Below, one piece after another: positions 61,963 through 64,000 of a DNA stretch of 64,000 bases. The stretch spans positions 2,356,001-2,420,000 of the forward strand of contig NZ_CP107020.1 of NCBI RefSeq assembly GCF_025725725.1, given 5' to 3'. Source of the stretch: Brachybacterium huguangmaarense. Lineage in GTDB: Bacteria; Actinomycetota; Actinomycetes; Actinomycetales; Dermabacteraceae. The position numbers and the translations under genes were made by a program. Each line of letters begins with the position of its first letter. Positions within the stretch are counted from its first letter, which is position 1. Below the pieces are notes generated by a model, which was given only the letters and a program-made list of their open reading frames with translations, was not told the DNA's origin and made no database searches.

Positions 61963-62910
61963 GTGAGCCACGAGCGTCACCGGGCATCGCGAGACGCGTC
62001 GCCGAGGAAGCCGTACACGCGCAAGAACCACGCGATGAGGAGCGGTCGCGACCATCTGAGCCGGCGGCTGTCGGCGGGCGACCCGCTGAGCGAGCAGCTC
62101 CCCGCCCGCCGCATCCCCGTCGGCGTGTCGAGCTCCTCCGTGTTCCCGCTGCCCGTCGAGGACTGCTTCCGCCTGGCCGACCACATCGGCTACGACGGCG
62201 TCGAGATCATGGTCTCGGTCGACAAGACCAGCCGCGACGTGAAGACCCTCGCCGCGTTCTCGACCGAGTACCGCCAGCCGATCCTCTCGCTCCACGCGCC
62301 CACGCTGTTCCTCCTGCAGCACGTGTGGGGCTGGGACCCCTGGAACAAGGTCGAGAAGACGCTGCAGATGGCCGTCGACCTCGCCTGCCCCACCGTCGTC
62401 GTGCATCCGCCGTTCCGCTGGCAGGGCTCGTACGCCAAGGAGTTCGTCCAGGGTGTCGCCGCGCTCGAGGCCGAGTACGGCGTCCAGATCGCCGTGGAGA
62501 ACATGTACCCGTGGCGCCTCGGGGTGCGCGAGGCGATGATCTACCTGCCCGACCACGACCCGACCGACGAGGGCTACGCGAACGTCACCGTGGACCTCTC
62601 GCACGCCGCGACCGCGGGCGACGACGCGCTCGCGATGATCGACCGGCTCGGCGACCGGCTCGCGCACGTGCACATGTGCGACGGCTCCGGCTCGACGACC
62701 AAGGACGAGCACCTGCCGCCGGGGGAGGGTAACCAGCCGTGCGCCGAGGTGCTGCGCCGCCTGTCCAACCGCGGCTGGAGCGGCTCGATCGTGCTCGAGG
62801 TCTCCACGCGGGGCCGCCGCGGCCCCACCGCGCGCGAGGACATCCTGCGCCAGTGCCTCATGTTCACGCGCTCCCACCTGGGTCACCAGCTCGAGGCCGA
62901 CGAGGGCTGA
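61963..62910 (+). CDS. Sugar phosphate isomerase/epimerase-like TIM-barrel protein
   Basis: A 315-residue AP-endonuclease-2/xylose-isomerase-like barrel. IPVGVSSSSVFPL opens the barrel. VVVHPPFRWQGSY, IAVENMYPW, TVDLSHAATAG, AHVHMCDGSG and IVLEVSTRG supply the expected metal-binding His, Glu, Asp and Glu. The N-terminus is a Lys/Arg-rich extension of about 45 residues. The GTG has GAGGAGG upstream. The substrate is unknown; its order before the OleA-like gene may indicate a shared transcript, with a 126-base gap. Confidence 0.8.
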   Translation: MSHERHRASRDASPRKPYTRKNHAMRSGRDHLSRRLSAGDPLSEQLPARRIPVGVSSSSVFPLPVEDCFRLADHIGYDGVEIMVSVDKTSRDVKTLAAFSTEYRQPILSLHAPTLFLLQHVWGWDPWNKVEKTLQMAVDLACPTVVVHPPFRWQGSYAKEFVQGVAALEAEYGVQIAVENMYPWRLGVREAMIYLPDHDPTDEGYANVTVDLSHAATAGDDALAMIDRLGDRLAHVHMCDGSGSTTKDEHLPPGEGNQPCAEVLRRLSNRGWSGSIVLEVSTRGRRGPTAREDILRQCLMFTRSHLGHQLEADEG

Positions 62911-63036
62911 GCCCGGCGGGTGCGCCCGAGGGACCTCCGTCACGCGCCCAGGCGCCGAGCAGGTTGGGGATGGAACAATGGTCCGGGCCCTGCTGCCGGA
63001 GGGCTGAGCGACGAGAGCACGGACGAAGGTACAGGC

Positions 63037-64000
63037 TTGAACGGGAACACCACATTCGTTCATCGGAACACGGCCCTGCTGGCGGTCGAGGCGACCGAGG
63101 CGCAGGTCCCCGTGTCCTCCGATCAGATCGACGAGTGGCTCACCCCGGCCCGACGCCGCCTGCGCCTGCCCAAGGGCGTGCTCCAGCGCGTCGCCGGCGT
63201 GTACGAGCGCCGCTGGTGGAAGGACCCCGTGAACGGCTGGCGCCAGGGCATCGTGCTCGCCGCCGAGCGCGCCATGTCCAAGGCCGGCATCACCCGTGAC
63301 CAGGTGGGCCTCATGATCAACGCGTCGGTCTCGCGCCAGCACCTCGAGCCCGCGGTCGTCACCTCCGTGCACGACGCGCTCGGCATGCCCACCTCGTGCA
63401 TGGACTTCGACATCACCAACGCCTGCCTCGGCTTCGTCAACGCCATGACGATGGCGGCCGGCATGATCGACGCGGGCCAGATCGAGTACGCCCTCGTGGT
63501 CGGCGCCGAGGACGTCGAGGAGGTCCAGCGCACCACGATCGACAAGCTCAACGCCAAGGGCTCGACCAAGGCCGACTTCACCAACATGTTCGCCTCGCTC
63601 ACGCTCGGCTCGGGCGCCGCCGCGGCCGTGCTCGGCCGGGCCGACACGCACCCCGAGGGGCACCGCCTCACGGGCACCCAGGCCCGTGCCGGCACCCAGC
63701 ACCACGAGCTGTGCATCGGCGACATGGACGACATGCGCACCGACAGCGCCGGGCTGCTCGAGAACGGGATCGAGCTCATCATGGACACGTGGCGCGCCGC
63801 CAACGACGCGGGCCTGGACCTGCGCAGCGTCGACCACGTCATCCCGCACCAGGTCTCGATGGTCTACACCCGCAACTTCGCCAAGATCAGCGGGGTGGGC
63901 ATGGAGAAGATCCCCGTCACCTTCCCCGACTGGGGCAACGTCGCCGCCGAGGCCGTCCCCATGACCCTCGCCAAGCACCAGAGCAGCATCGAGCGCGGCG
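63037..64000 (+). CDS. oleA: OleA-like beta-ketoacyl-ACP synthase III (partial)
   Basis: Thiolase-superfamily enzyme condensing two acyl-CoA molecules to a beta-keto acid, the first step of long-chain olefin synthesis. The sequence LMINASVSRQHLEP and DFDITNACLGFVN (catalytic Cys130) and VDHVIPHQVS (His) resemble OleA of Xanthomonas and Micrococcus more than FabH. The TTG start has GAAGG about 8 bases upstream and gives MNGNTTFVHRNTALL. About 321 codons are seen; the stop is beyond the window. The downstream genes that would confirm an ole cluster are not visible. Confidence 0.8.
   Translation, partial: MNGNTTFVHRNTALLAVEATEAQVPVSSDQIDEWLTPARRRLRLPKGVLQRVAGVYERRWWKDPVNGWRQGIVLAAERAMSKAGITRDQVGLMINASVSRQHLEPAVVTSVHDALGMPTSCMDFDITNACLGFVNAMTMAAGMIDAGQIEYALVVGAEDVEEVQRTTIDKLNAKGSTKADFTNMFASLTLGSGAAAAVLGRADTHPEGHRLTGTQARAGTQHHELCIGDMDDMRTDSAGLLENGIELIMDTWRAANDAGLDLRSVDHVIPHQVSMVYTRNFAKISGVGMEKIPVTFPDWGNVAAEAVPMTLAKHQSSIERG

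Overview
The window is a high-GC (roughly 70% or more) actinobacterial chromosome segment. Gene order and sequence style fit the Micrococcales, most likely Brachybacterium or another member of the Dermabacteraceae; the genus is an inference. GTG and TTG starts and 1-4 base stop/start overlaps are frequent.

Region 1 (1-12.3 kb): the end of rnc, then mutM, a small hypothetical gene overlapping mutM, a LuxR-type response regulator, and on the opposite strand a histidine kinase downstream of the cydABDC operon (cytochrome bd oxidase and its CydDC exporter). A coiled-coil membrane protein and PspA follow. Region 2 (12.5-25.9 kb): a conserved housekeeping block with rne, rplU-rpmA-obgE-proB, proA, nadD, rsfS, a histidine phosphatase and tRNA-Ala(GGC). 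A ribokinase/threonine dehydratase pair on the other strand separates proB from proA.

Region 3 (25.9-30.4 kb) is accessory wreckage beside tRNA-Ala. It holds a truncated large serine recombinase, an IS3-family element with 24-25 bp inverted repeats, and an intact IS110-family element inserted inside the IS3 element. Next come an HNH gene and an EamA exporter that have both lost their N-termini. The IS110 upstream region appears to encode a bridge RNA: two 9-base segments match the left and right sides of the site where this copy inserted, and a third segment matches its own donor end. This is the most interesting signal in the window.

Region 4 (30.4-52.8 kb): a variable gene set. It includes a LysR regulator, an RCC1-repeat protein, a NYN/OST-HTH-like protein, an XRE-cupin/B3-4/EamA operon, a phytoene-dehydrogenase-like oxidoreductase, a pullulanase, a siderophore-interacting protein, 3-methyladenine glycosylase, a trans-sulfuration enzyme, a PIG-L deacetylase, a Fic protein with a palindromic operator, and an AAC(3)-type acetyltransferase. 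Two paralogous TetR/sugar O-acetyltransferase modules, LysE/Lrp and an MFS transporter complete it. Region 5 (52.8-64 kb): metG, a UDP-glucose pyrophosphorylase, a TipA-like MerR regulator with a recognisable 19-bp-spacer promoter, putA, a small membrane-anchored protein, tdk, a sugar-phosphate isomerase-like protein and the start of an OleA-like thiolase cut by the window end.

No CRISPR array or rRNA gene was seen.
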